16,521 bases of DNA from contig RPQK01000072.1 in NCBI GenBank assembly GCA_003819755.1, forward strand, positions 1-16,521, given 5' to 3'. Shown piece after piece: positions 7,044 through 14,985 of the stretch. The notes under the pieces are model-generated. The model was not told where the DNA came from, did not search any database, and saw only the letters and a list, made by a program, of their open reading frames with translations. Both the position numbers and the translations under genes were made by a program. This DNA comes from Acidobacteriota bacterium. GTDB taxonomy: Bacteria > Acidobacteriota > UBA6911 > RPQK01. Position 1 is the stretch's first letter. Each line of letters begins with the position of its first letter.

Positions 7044-7064
7044 GATTACCCTTCGGGGTAAAAT
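7037..7064 (+). promoter_or_regulatory. UUCG-capped hairpin and candidate -35/-10 before the tolC-like gene
   Basis: ttaccc-ttcg-gggtaa (7046-7061) forms a 6-bp stem closed by C(UUCG)G, an extra-stable tetraloop. The same bases can be read as a promoter: TTGTGT (7037-7042), 16 bases, TAAAAT (7059-7064, five of six). If it is a promoter, the -35 lies within the right arm of the inverted repeat and the leader is about 12 bases, too short to include the hairpin. The two readings are alternatives. Confidence 0.3.
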
Positions 7065-7082
7065 CGTCGGTCGGAGGTAGGA

Positions 7083-8735
7083 ATGACGCGCTGCACATCC
7101 ACGTACGTCTTTTTGTCCCTTCTTCTCATCGGTGACATCCTTCATGCCCAATCACCATTTGGGCGATACCGGCACGATCAAAAGCGCCAGGTTCTCGCTG
7201 TGTCGCCCAGTGTTCCTCCGTCGGCGGTTGACGGCAAGATAGGGCTGACCGAGCGCCAGGCCGTCGAAATGGCATTGGCGAACAACTTCGACGTGAACCT
7301 CCAGAGAAACACCGTCCTCAGTGAACGCTGGCGAGTCGATCGGTTGCGCGGATACTACGACCCGCAAACCAATTTTTCGTTCAATTGGGATCGCGAGAAG
7401 ACTCCGGCAGCGAGCGTTCTTCAAGGCGGACCGAGCCTGACCAACATCCTGACCACCGCCACGACCGGCTACAGTCAGTTATTTCCCACCGGAACTTCCC
7501 TTCAGGCAACTTTCAGCGGTGTTCGTAACCGAACGACCAGTTTCTTCAACAGCCTGGTGCCGGCTATCAATACGCAGTTCGAGATTCAGCTGACGCAGAA
7601 CCTCCTGGAGGGCTTCGGGAGAGTGGGGCAGGAGTACCAGATCGAGATAGCTCGAAATGATAGCGAAACCAGCGAACAGGAGTTCAAGCGCCTGGCGACC
7701 GACGTCATCGTACAAGTGCAGGACCGTTACTGGGAGCTCGAGTATGCTCTGCGGGATGCCGATGTGAAGGACAAGTCGCTCCAATTAGCCAAGACCGTCC
7801 TCGAGCAGAACCGGGCACGGCACGCGGTGGGGACTGCCGCACGACTGGAGGTTGTCCAGTCCGAGGCGGAAGTGGCGCTGCGCCAGGAAGAGCTTATCCG
7901 GTCGAAGTTCAGCTATCGTCTGGTTCAAGATCAACTTATTCAACTCATGTCCAACCTGGAGGATCCGCGCCAGATGACAGGCGATCTTCTGCCGGTTGAC
8001 CCGGTCTCCAGCCCCCGCCCGGTCCAGGAATCCTTTGAGGATCTTAAGGCGCAGGCAAGCCGACTCCGTCCTGAAGTGGAACAGGCGAAACTGAGCCTGG
8101 CATCGCAAAGAGCGAACCTCAACCTGACCAGGAACCGCCTTCGGCCGAACCTCGACCTGCTGCTCGGGTATCAGCAGTTCGGTCTCGGAGGAACCCTCGT
8201 CCAACGCGATTTCTCTCAGGGGTTTCTCAATCCGCCGGTCGTCGGGATCATCCCGGGAGGCCTCGGTGGCGCACTGGATCAAATGGTCGGTGCCGACTAC
8301 TATGGATACATGCTGGGGCTGACGCTCCAGTTACCGATATTCAACCAGGAAGCCAGAGCCGAGAATGCGCAGGCCCAGATCAGCCTGGATCAGGCAAGCC
8401 TGCGTGAGGAAAGCGTCAGGCAATTGATCGCGGTTCAACTCAGAGAGGCGTTGACTCGAATCGAGATGAACCGCGCGAGTTTCGAAGCCGGAGAGGCGGC
8501 TGTCCGATCCGTTCAGGAACGCCTCGTTGCCGAGCAAGCCCGATTCGACGCCGGGATGGCGACCACCCGCGAGATCATCGAAGCCCAGCGCGATCTGCTT
8601 CTGGCAGAAACAACGAGGCTGCGCGCGCAGATCGACCTGATCAAGAGCCACGCATTGCTGGATAAGGCGACGGGACGGACTTTTGAACGCTTCGGAATTC
8701 AGCTGGTTGATGCCCTGAGCATGAATGTGAAGTGA
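7083..8735 (+). CDS. TolC-family outer-membrane efflux protein
   Basis: The protein has 550 residues. The start follows a strong SD, GGAGGT at 7073-7078. The signal peptide is residues 1-22, with cleavage after L-H-A22. The body shows the two-fold OEP repeat: R-Q-A-V-E-M-A-L-x-N-N near 58-68, L-L-E-G-F-G-R with a long heptad-rich helix after it, T-A-A-R-L-E-V-V-Q-S-E-A-E-V-A, then the second half with L-Q-L-P-I-F-N and T-T-R-E-I-I-E-A-Q-R-D-L-L. Such proteins form trimeric outer-membrane and periplasmic tunnels that join an inner-membrane pump through an adaptor. No adaptor or pump gene lies in the window, so it is an orphan and its cargo is unknown. TolC members are usually 420-520 residues; the slight excess includes the glycine-rich segment I-I-P-G-G-L-G-G-A-L. 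A large repeat array separates it from the next gene. Confidence 0.92.
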   Translation: MTRCTSTYVFLSLLLIGDILHAQSPFGRYRHDQKRQVLAVSPSVPPSAVDGKIGLTERQAVEMALANNFDVNLQRNTVLSERWRVDRLRGYYDPQTNFSFNWDREKTPAASVLQGGPSLTNILTTATTGYSQLFPTGTSLQATFSGVRNRTTSFFNSLVPAINTQFEIQLTQNLLEGFGRVGQEYQIEIARNDSETSEQEFKRLATDVIVQVQDRYWELEYALRDADVKDKSLQLAKTVLEQNRARHAVGTAARLEVVQSEAEVALRQEELIRSKFSYRLVQDQLIQLMSNLEDPRQMTGDLLPVDPVSSPRPVQESFEDLKAQASRLRPEVEQAKLSLASQRANLNLTRNRLRPNLDLLLGYQQFGLGGTLVQRDFSQGFLNPPVVGIIPGGLGGALDQMVGADYYGYMLGLTLQLPIFNQEARAENAQAQISLDQASLREESVRQLIAVQLREALTRIEMNRASFEAGEAAVRSVQERLVAEQARFDAGMATTREIIEAQRDLLLAETTRLRAQIDLIKSHALLDKATGRTFERFGIQLVDALSMNVK

Positions 8736-8739
8736 CGGA

Positions 8740-8956
8740 AACTGACAAGCTGACAAGCTGACAGACTGACAGACTGACAGACTGACAGACTGACAAACTG
8801 ACAAACTGACAAACTGACAGACTGACAGGGCTGACAAGCTGACAAGCTGACAAGCTGACAAGCTGACAGGCTCACGAGTGACAGGCCAGCCGACCACCCT
8901 TTCTGTCAGTCTGTCAGTTTGTCAGTTTGTCAGTCTGTCAGTTTGTCAGTTTGTGA
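8740..8956. repeat. Large inverted array of 8-mers NNctgaca
   Basis: Left arm 8740-8868: sixteen head-to-tail units of ctgaca preceded by aa, ag, ga or gg, all 8 bases except one 9-base unit (8828-8836). Unit order is aa, ag x2, ga x4, aa x3, ga, ggg, ag x4, so like units are clustered. Right arm 8903-8950: six 8-base units of the reverse complement (c/ttgtcagt) plus a partial unit to 8956. The middle, 8869-8902, is unrelated. The arms can pair in many registers over about 48 bp. The array stops two bases before the SD of fumC. Confidence 0.95.
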
Positions 8957-8972
8957 CCGGAGGAGATACAAG

Positions 8973-10367
8973 ATGCACGATTATCGTCTCGAGAAAGACT
9001 CGATGGGAGAAATGCAGGTCCCGGCATCGAGCTACTACGGAGCGCAGACTCAGCGCGCCGTCCTCAACTTCCCGATCAGTGATCTGCGCGTTCCCAGACC
9101 TTTCATTCGAGCTATCGGGTTGGTCAAAAAAGCGGCTGCCGAGACAAACCGGGAACTCGGGCTGCTGGAAGCATCGGTCGCCGAGTCGGTCATTGCGGCG
9201 GCGGCTGAGGTCATCGAGGGAAAGCTGGATGACCAGTTCGTGGTTGACATTTTCCAGACAGGCTCGGGCACTTCCACCAATATGAACGCCAATGAAGTGA
9301 TCGCCAATCGGGCCATAGAGATCCGGGGTGGCAGGATCGGGTCCCGGGAGATCCACCCGAACGACCATGTGAACCTCGGGCAATCAAGCAACGACGTAAT
9401 TCCGACGGCCATCCACGTCGCGGCTATGGAAGAGATCGAGAAAAGACTCGTACCAGCCGTGCGGCGGCTCGCGGATTCACTGCGCGCGAAAGCGGAGGAA
9501 TTCGACTCCATAGTCAAGATCGGCCGGACCCATCTACAGGATGCGGTTCCGATCCGGCTCGGACAAGAATTCTCGGGCTATGCTGCGATGGTGAGCCAGG
9601 CGGTCAGCCGGATTCAATCTGTCCGGCAGCGTCTGTCTCAACTCGCCATTGGCGGCACGGCCGTCGGGACGGGCCTCAACTGCCCCCCTGGTTTCCCTGC
9701 AAAAGTGGTCGAGAAGGTGAGCCGGTGGACGGGCATTCAGTTCCAGGAAGCGGAGAACAGGTTCGAAGCGTTGGCGGCGCGGGATGCCGAGGTTGAAACC
9801 AGCGGGATGCTCAAGAGCCTCGCCTGCAGTCTCATGAAAATCGCCAATGACCTGAGATGGCTGGGATCAGGGCCAAGATGCGGGTTGGGGGAAATCCTTC
9901 TGCCTCCGACCCAGCCCGGCAGCTCTATAATGCCGGGGAAGGTGAATCCCGTGATTCCCGAGGCGGTAACCATGATCGCCGCCCAAGTCCTGGGAAACGA
10001 TGTGACGATCAGCATCGGTGCGCAGGCCGGGAACTTCGAGCTCAATGTCATGATGCCCGTCATTGCTTATAATCTGCTCCAGTCGATCAGCCTGCTGTCG
10101 AACGGCTGTGATGTCTTGGCGGAAAAGTGCGTGGATGGAATCCGGGCCGATCGGGAACGATGTGAGCAGATGATTGAAAGATCGCTGGCCCTGGTCACCT
10201 CACTGGCTCCTAAGATCGGATACGACCAGGCTGCGGCCATCGGGAAGGAGGCCTATGAATCCGGGCGGACAGTTCGCGAGGTTGCGAGCGAAAAGCAGTT
10301 GCTGCCGCAAGAAGAGTTGGACCGGGCTTTGGATCCGTGGAATATGACGGAGGGACGGGAAGGGTAA
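8973..10367 (+). CDS. fumC: Class II fumarate hydratase
   Basis: The protein has 464 residues, normal for FumC. It interconverts fumarate and malate in the cytoplasm without an iron-sulfur cluster. The start is the ATG after GGAGGAG (8959-8965); the frame stays open into the upstream array, giving a spurious S-V-C-Q-rich extension. Landmarks: T97-G-S-G-T-S-T-N-M-N-A-N-E-V, H129-P-N-D-H-V-N, G184-R-T-H187-L-Q-D with the catalytic-pair histidine, and the superfamily signature G316-S-S318-I-M-P-G-K-V-N325 with the catalytic serine. Aspartase is the main alternative. The GSSIMPGKVNPV form and G-N-F-E-L-N-V fit fumarase better, while V-I-P-E after the signature occurs in both groups. It lies upstream of hutU on the same strand but is separated by a long hairpin, so shared transcription is uncertain. 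Confidence 0.88.
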   Translation: MHDYRLEKDSMGEMQVPASSYYGAQTQRAVLNFPISDLRVPRPFIRAIGLVKKAAAETNRELGLLEASVAESVIAAAAEVIEGKLDDQFVVDIFQTGSGTSTNMNANEVIANRAIEIRGGRIGSREIHPNDHVNLGQSSNDVIPTAIHVAAMEEIEKRLVPAVRRLADSLRAKAEEFDSIVKIGRTHLQDAVPIRLGQEFSGYAAMVSQAVSRIQSVRQRLSQLAIGGTAVGTGLNCPPGFPAKVVEKVSRWTGIQFQEAENRFEALAARDAEVETSGMLKSLACSLMKIANDLRWLGSGPRCGLGEILLPPTQPGSSIMPGKVNPVIPEAVTMIAAQVLGNDVTISIGAQAGNFELNVMMPVIAYNLLQSISLLSNGCDVLAEKCVDGIRADRERCEQMIERSLALVTSLAPKIGYDQAAAIGKEAYESGRTVREVASEKQLLPQEELDRALDPWNMTEGREG

Positions 10368-10369
10368 TG

Positions 10370-10443
10370 TATCCACGAACCAACACGAACGAACACGAAC
10401 AGAGACGCTTTTGTTCGTGTTCGTTCGTGTTGGTTCGCGGATA
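10370..10443. repeat. 31-bp inverted repeat of cacgaacgaa words between fumC and hutU
   Basis: Bases 10370-10400 and 10413-10443 are reverse complements over 31 bp with one mismatch (10375 against 10438); the inner 25 bp are exact. The loop is 12 bases, agagacgctttt. Each arm is built of repeats of cgaac and acgaa. No T run follows on the plus strand, so it is not a typical intrinsic terminator. It begins two bases after the fumC stop and ends 14 bases before the hutU SD. Confidence 0.95.
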
Positions 10444-10469
10444 AATCAGGTCCTTTCGGGAGAAACAAG

Positions 10470-12146
10470 ATGCTGAACACCGAAACCGCAAATCGTGCCA
10501 TTCGCGCGCCGCGCGGCACCGCCCTGTCCTGCCGCGGGTGGCATCAGGAGGCGGCCCTTCGGATGCTGATGAACAACCTCGATCCTGAGGTCGCGGAAAA
10601 TCCCTCGCAACTGATCGTGTACGGCGGGGCAGGAAAGGCGGCCCGCAACTGGGAAGCCTATGAGCGGATCGTGACGACGCTCAAGCGCCTCGGAAACGAT
10701 GAAACGCTGCTGGTTCAGAGTGGAAAACCGGTCGGCGTCTTCAGGACGACCGAGTGGGCGCCTCGAGTCCTGATCGCAAATGCCCACATCGTGCCTCGCT
10801 GGGCCACCTGGCAGGAATTCCGCCGCTTGGAAGATTTGGGCCTGACGATGTATGGCCAGATGACTGCAGGGTCGTGGATCTATATAGGGACCCAGGGGAT
10901 TCTGCAGGGAACCTACGAGACGTTCGCGGAGTGCGCGAGACAACGGTTCGGTGGGACACTGGCCGGGCGACTGGTGGTCAGCGCCGGGCTCGGCGGGATG
11001 GGCGGCGCCCAGCCCCTGGCCGTCACCATGAACGAAGGCGTTTTCCTCGGCCTCGAAGTGAACCCGGAGAGGATCGAGCGGCGGGTCCGAACAGGCTATT
11101 GCGATCGGATGGTGACGGATCTTGACGATGCCATCCGGCTTGCGACCAAGGCGCGAGAAGCGAAAGAGGCGCTTTCCATCGGGTTGCTCGGAAATGTGGC
11201 GGAGGTCATGCCTGAGCTCGTCCGGCGAGGAACTGTGCCTGATATCGTTACCGACCAGACGTCGGCCCATGATCTGCAAGTGGGCTATATTCCGGCAGGA
11301 TTCTCCCTCGAAAAGGCGCTCGAGTGGCGAGAGAGCCGGTACGAAGACTATGAAAAGGCAGTGCTCGACTCGATGGTCGCCCACGTCTCGGCATTGCTTG
11401 AGCTTCAAAGGCAGGGAGCGGTCGTTTTTGATTACGGGAATAATCTCAGAGGCCAGGTGGCGGACCGCCGAGGGTTCACCGAAGCCTTTCGCATTCCGGG
11501 GTTCGTCCCGGAATTCATCCGCCCGCTGTTCTGTAAAGGCTCGGGGCCTTTTCGCTGGGCTGCCCTGTCGGGAAATCCACAGGATATCGTGGCGACCGAC
11601 AAGGCCGTCCTCGACCTCTTTCCCGAGAAGGAGTCGCTCCGGCGGTGGATTCGAAAGGCGCAAGACAAGGTCCACTTTCAGGGATTGCCCGCCCGCATCT
11701 GCTGGCTGGAATATGGCGAAAGGGCCGAGGCCGGCCTGCGCTTCAACTGGCTGGTTCGCAACGGCAAAGTGGAAGCCCCTTTGGTTATCGGAAGAGATCA
11801 TCTGGACGCCGGGTCAGTCGCCTCTCCCAACCGCGAAACGGAGGGAATGAGGGACGGCTCTGATGCGATTGCCGATTGGCCGCTGCTCAATGCGATGCTC
11901 AACGTGGCGTGCGGCGCCAGTTGGGTTTCGATCCATCATGGCGGGGGAGTCGGCATCGGGTATTCCATCCACGCGGGCATGGTTTGCGTTGCCGACGGCA
12001 CCCCTGCCGCAGACGAGAAACTCCAGAGAGTCTTGACGGCTGACCCGGGAACGGGTGTGATGAGACATGCTGATGCAGGGTACGAAGAGGCGGTTAAGAC
12101 GGCGCGGGAGCGCGGGGTCGATTTGCCGAGCGTGCCGCGGGAGTAA
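10470..12146 (+). CDS. hutU: Urocanate hydratase
   Basis: The protein has 558 residues, as expected for urocanase. It converts urocanate to 4-imidazolone-5-propionate using a tightly bound NAD+, the second step of histidine breakdown, in the cytoplasm. The start has GGGAGA at 10458-10463. Landmarks: the N-terminal R-G-W-H-Q-E-A-A-L-R-M-L-M-N-N-L, Q-M-T-A-G-S-W-I-Y-I-G-T-Q-G, the NAD-binding S-A-G-L-G-G-M-G-G-A-Q-P, R-P-L-F-C-K-G-S-G-P-F-R-W, and the family signature F403-Q-G-L-P-A-R-I-C411-W with the reactive cysteine. The next residues read L-E-Y-G-E-R, where glycine is more usual than the first glutamate; it lies outside the signature. It heads hutU-hutH-hutI, with a hairpin on each side. 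Confidence 0.98.
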   Translation: MLNTETANRAIRAPRGTALSCRGWHQEAALRMLMNNLDPEVAENPSQLIVYGGAGKAARNWEAYERIVTTLKRLGNDETLLVQSGKPVGVFRTTEWAPRVLIANAHIVPRWATWQEFRRLEDLGLTMYGQMTAGSWIYIGTQGILQGTYETFAECARQRFGGTLAGRLVVSAGLGGMGGAQPLAVTMNEGVFLGLEVNPERIERRVRTGYCDRMVTDLDDAIRLATKAREAKEALSIGLLGNVAEVMPELVRRGTVPDIVTDQTSAHDLQVGYIPAGFSLEKALEWRESRYEDYEKAVLDSMVAHVSALLELQRQGAVVFDYGNNLRGQVADRRGFTEAFRIPGFVPEFIRPLFCKGSGPFRWAALSGNPQDIVATDKAVLDLFPEKESLRRWIRKAQDKVHFQGLPARICWLEYGERAEAGLRFNWLVRNGKVEAPLVIGRDHLDAGSVASPNRETEGMRDGSDAIADWPLLNAMLNVACGASWVSIHHGGGVGIGYSIHAGMVCVADGTPAADEKLQRVLTADPGTGVMRHADAGYEEAVKTARERGVDLPSVPRE

Positions 12147-12153
12147 AGACCCT

Positions 12154-12227
12154 AAGGACCCCCCAAGGACCTCAAAGACCCGAACGATGGCCTTGTCCTT
12201 GAGGTCTTTGAGGTCCTTGAGGTCCTT
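12154..12227. repeat. Inverted repeat of aaggacctc words between hutU and hutH
   Basis: aaggacctcaaagacc (12165-12180) is the exact reverse complement of 12203-12218. An outer pair, aaggacc (12154-12160) with ggtcctt (12221-12227), lengthens the stem with small internal bulges. The loop of about 22 bases is cgaacgatggccttgtcctt plus ga. The right arm holds three gaggtc words in a row. It starts eight bases after the hutU stop and ends 12 bases before the hutH ATG, taking up the place where an SD would be. Confidence 0.92.
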
Positions 12228-12239
12228 TCAAATTGCGAC

Positions 12240-13751
12240 ATGAATAAGAATCAACACATCCGGCTCCACACCCTCTACGACGACCTGAAAACTCGGGTTC
12301 GATCTTTGAGCGATGATTCATCACGGGTCCGCGCCGCCCGTAGGCTGGTTGAAGAGGCCCTCAAGGGCGATGAGGTCTACTACGGCATAAACACTGGCTT
12401 CGGCGCGCTGGCCCAGAATCGAATACCGCCGGATCAGCTTCTCAAGCTGCAGAAAAACCTCCTTCTCAGTCATTCAGTTGGGGTGGGTGAGTGGGTTCCC
12501 AAAGATATCAGCCGCCTGATGCTGCTCCTGAAGCTTCATTCGCTTGGCCTCGGGTACTCGGGGATTTCGGTCGATACTTTCGAGCGTCTTCTCCGCTTTG
12601 CGCAGCTTGACCTGGTTCCGGCGGTGCCGTCGCGGGGAAGCGTGGGCGCGTCAGGGGATCTCGCACCGCTGGCCCACATGTCCCTGCCGCTGATCGGCCT
12701 CGGCTGTTTTTGGGATGAACCGGGGACAAAAATCATTCCGGCGCAGCAGTTGCTCGCTCAGCACGGTCTGGAGCCCTTGGTTCTGCAACCGAAAGACGGC
12801 CTCTCCCTGATTAATGGGACGCAGCTGATGTGCGCCTACGGCGCGTACGTACTGGAGAAGTGCCGGAACCTTCTGACTGCAGCCGATCTGATCTGCGCCA
12901 TGAGTCTCGAAGCCCTGCAGGGGAGTGTCCGGCCATTCGATTCCCGCTTTCAACAGCTGAGGCCTCACCCCGGTCAGTCGCTGGTAGCAGAAAACGTGCG
13001 GATGCTGCTGAAAGACAGCGAAATACTCGAGTCTCACCGAAATTGCGGAAAGGTCCAGGATCCTTACTGCTTGCGTTGTGCACCACAAGTCCATGGCGCG
13101 GTTCGTGACGCCCTCGCTTTTGCCGGCGGTGCGGTCGAGGTCGAGATCAATGCTGTGACGGACAATCCTCTCGTGTTTGAAAACGGCGAGATCCTCAGCG
13201 GAGGGAACTTTCACGGTGAACCGCTGGCGATGGCCCTCGACTTCGCCGCCATTGCTTTGAGCGAACTCGGGGGGATATCGGAAAGAAGAACCTACCTGTT
13301 GCTCGAGGGGCACGACGGCTTGCCGAAGCTATTGATGCGCGAAATCGGCATCAACTCGGGATTCATGATGCCTCAGTACACGGCTGCGGCTCTTGTATCC
13401 GAAAACAAGGTCCTGTCGCACCCGGCGTCGGTGGATTCGATCCCGACCAGCCTGGGGCAGGAGGACCACGTGTCGATGGGAAGCATCAGCGCACTGAAGT
13501 TGCTCCCAGTGTTCCGTAACGTGGAAGTCGTGCTCGCGGTGGAATTGTTCACCGCCGCTCAGGCTCTCGATTTCCGCAAGCCCTTGAAGCCCGGTCGCGG
13601 CGTCGAAGTCGCGCATAACCACGTGCGGGCGCTCATACCTCACAAAGAGGAGGATCATCTGCTGCAGGAAGATCTAAAGGAGTGTATCGCGGTGATTCGC
13701 AGCCCGCAGTTGGTGCAGGCTGTAGAGGCGGCCGTGGGGAAACTGAATTAG
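12240..13751 (+). CDS. hutH: Histidine ammonia-lyase
   Basis: The protein has 503 residues, the normal length. It removes ammonia from histidine to give urocanate, the first step of the hut pathway. The prosthetic MIO group forms from A137-S138-G139, seen in G-S-V-G-A-S-G-D-L-A-P-L-A. Other landmarks are Y48-G-I-N-T-G-F-G, G-T-Q-L-M-C-A-Y, C-A-P-Q-V-H-G-A, V-T-D-N-P-L-V-F, G-G-N-F-H-G-E-P and Q-Y-T-A-A-A-L-V-S-E-N-K. The C-terminal Q-E-D-H-V-S-M-G is also typical. The ATG has no visible SD; the nearest GAGGT (12219-12223) lies in the repeat and is too distant. Expression may depend on the hutU transcript and the intervening stem. A 13-base gap leads to hutI, so these two are surely one transcript. 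Confidence 0.98.
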   Translation: MNKNQHIRLHTLYDDLKTRVRSLSDDSSRVRAARRLVEEALKGDEVYYGINTGFGALAQNRIPPDQLLKLQKNLLLSHSVGVGEWVPKDISRLMLLLKLHSLGLGYSGISVDTFERLLRFAQLDLVPAVPSRGSVGASGDLAPLAHMSLPLIGLGCFWDEPGTKIIPAQQLLAQHGLEPLVLQPKDGLSLINGTQLMCAYGAYVLEKCRNLLTAADLICAMSLEALQGSVRPFDSRFQQLRPHPGQSLVAENVRMLLKDSEILESHRNCGKVQDPYCLRCAPQVHGAVRDALAFAGGAVEVEINAVTDNPLVFENGEILSGGNFHGEPLAMALDFAAIALSELGGISERRTYLLLEGHDGLPKLLMREIGINSGFMMPQYTAAALVSENKVLSHPASVDSIPTSLGQEDHVSMGSISALKLLPVFRNVEVVLAVELFTAAQALDFRKPLKPGRGVEVAHNHVRALIPHKEEDHLLQEDLKECIAVIRSPQLVQAVEAAVGKLN

Positions 13752-13764
13752 CCGTTAGCTCACT

Positions 13765-14985
13765 ATGATCCTGAGGAACATCGGCCAATTGGCTATGTGC
13801 CGGGAAAGCGGCGGGCAGGGGGAGATTCACCTGATTCCCAACGCCGCGCTCGCTTGCGAAGGCGGGCGGATCGTCTGGGTCGGCCGCGACTCCGACCTGC
13901 CTGTGTCTGCTTCAACGCATGAGGAGATCGATGCGGCCGGCCGGCTGGTCGTTCCCGGCCTGATTGACTGCCACACCCACCTTGCTTTCGGCGGTTGGCG
14001 CGCCGATGAGTTCGAGCAACGTCTCCGGGGGAGGACTTATCTGGAGATCGCTGCGGCTGGCGGAGGAATCAGGAGTACTGTCGAGGCGACCCGGCAGATC
14101 TCGGAATCCGAGCTCGTTCGGCGCTGTCAACTTTTCCTAAACGAAATGCTGGCGCTGGGGATTACGACCGTCGAGTGCAAGAGCGGCTACGGACTGGATG
14201 TCGACACGGAACTGAAATTGCTCCGCGTTTATCGTGAGGTTGCCCGCTGCCAGCCGGTAAAGATCGTACCCACTTTTCTTGCCCACATCGTTCCCGTTGA
14301 ATATCTTTCACGACGGGACGCTTACTTGAACTTGCTGTGCACTAACCTGATCCCGTCTATCGCGAGGGACCGTCTCGCCGAATCGTGCGACGTGTTTGTT
14401 GAAGAATCGGCTTTCACGGTAGACGAGGCGCGGGCCATCCTCGAGGCGGCGGCTAGGTACGGGCTGAAGAGACGCGTCCACGCCGATCAGTTGACGGACA
14501 AAGGCGCAGCTGAACTAGCGGCAGAAACGAAAGCCCTGTCAGCCGACCACTTGGAGCAAGTCTCCAGCGCCGGGATCGAGGCGTTGCGCCGGGCTGGTGT
14601 GATTGCGGTCAGCCTGCCTCTCGCTTCTCTATATCTTCACACGCCGCCTATGCCCGCCCGCCGATTGATCGACGCCGGCGTACCCGTCGCGGTGGCCACT
14701 GACTTCAACCCCGGTTCTGCCCCCAGCTTCCATCTGCCGCTTGCCATGATGCTAGCCTGCAACCTGCAAAGGATGACGCCGGCTGAGGCGCTAAAAGGTG
14801 CGACGATCTATGCAGCCAGGGCGTTGGGCGTTGAAGCGGACCGCGGATCCCTCGAGGAAGGCAAGGCAGCCGATTTCCTCCTGATCGACGGTGAAGATGT
14901 AAACCACTGGCTTTATCACTTCAGAGCGAATGCATGCGATGAAGTGTTCATTGATGGCGTCAGACTTCCTCCAGCACCGCGGTAA
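13765..14985 (+). CDS. hutI: Imidazolonepropionase
   Basis: The protein has 406 residues, usual for HutI. This metal-dependent amidohydrolase opens 4-imidazolone-5-propionate to N-formiminoglutamate, the third hut step. Metal-site motifs: H70-T-H72 with L-A-F-G-G after it, H239-A-D-Q-L, and D313 in A-T-D-F-N-P-G-S. Substrate-site segments K-S-G-Y-G-L and R-T-Y-L-E-I-A-A-A-G-G-G-I are present. The segment that in other HutI proteins usually reads F-L-G-A-H is F-L-A-H here, one residue shorter, with the metal-binding histidine kept. It follows hutH by 13 bases with no good SD, so translational coupling is likely. The last 26 bases overlap the convergent tryptophanase gene. The enzyme for the next step (HutG or HutF) is not in the window. 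Confidence 0.97.
   Translation: MILRNIGQLAMCRESGGQGEIHLIPNAALACEGGRIVWVGRDSDLPVSASTHEEIDAAGRLVVPGLIDCHTHLAFGGWRADEFEQRLRGRTYLEIAAAGGGIRSTVEATRQISESELVRRCQLFLNEMLALGITTVECKSGYGLDVDTELKLLRVYREVARCQPVKIVPTFLAHIVPVEYLSRRDAYLNLLCTNLIPSIARDRLAESCDVFVEESAFTVDEARAILEAAARYGLKRRVHADQLTDKGAAELAAETKALSADHLEQVSSAGIEALRRAGVIAVSLPLASLYLHTPPMPARRLIDAGVPVAVATDFNPGSAPSFHLPLAMMLACNLQRMTPAEALKGATIYAARALGVEADRGSLEEGKAADFLLIDGEDVNHWLYHFRANACDEVFIDGVRLPPAPR

Noticed and set aside
6876..7151. Small ORF on the minus strand as a precursor peptide for the radical SAM enzyme
   Set aside because: It is the translated 18-mer repeat (P-S-V-P-C pattern), overlaps the tolC-like start and has no SD.
8740..8956. CRISPR array
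   Set aside because: Units are 8 bases and directly adjacent, with no unique spacers, and no cas gene is present.
8919..8972. Upstream start for fumC giving an S-V-C-Q-rich N-terminus
   Set aside because: Those codons are the translated 8-mer array from a TTG; the ATG at 8973 has a strong SD and matches the normal FumC N-terminus.
8973..10367. Aspartate ammonia-lyase
   Set aside because: NPVIPE is aspartase-like, but GSSIMPGKVN, GNFELNV and the HPND segment fit class II fumarases better; a tree would settle it.
10446..11801. 451-residue minus-strand ORF
   Set aside because: It lies opposite hutU, which is certain; it has no family motif and reflects GC-rich codon bias.
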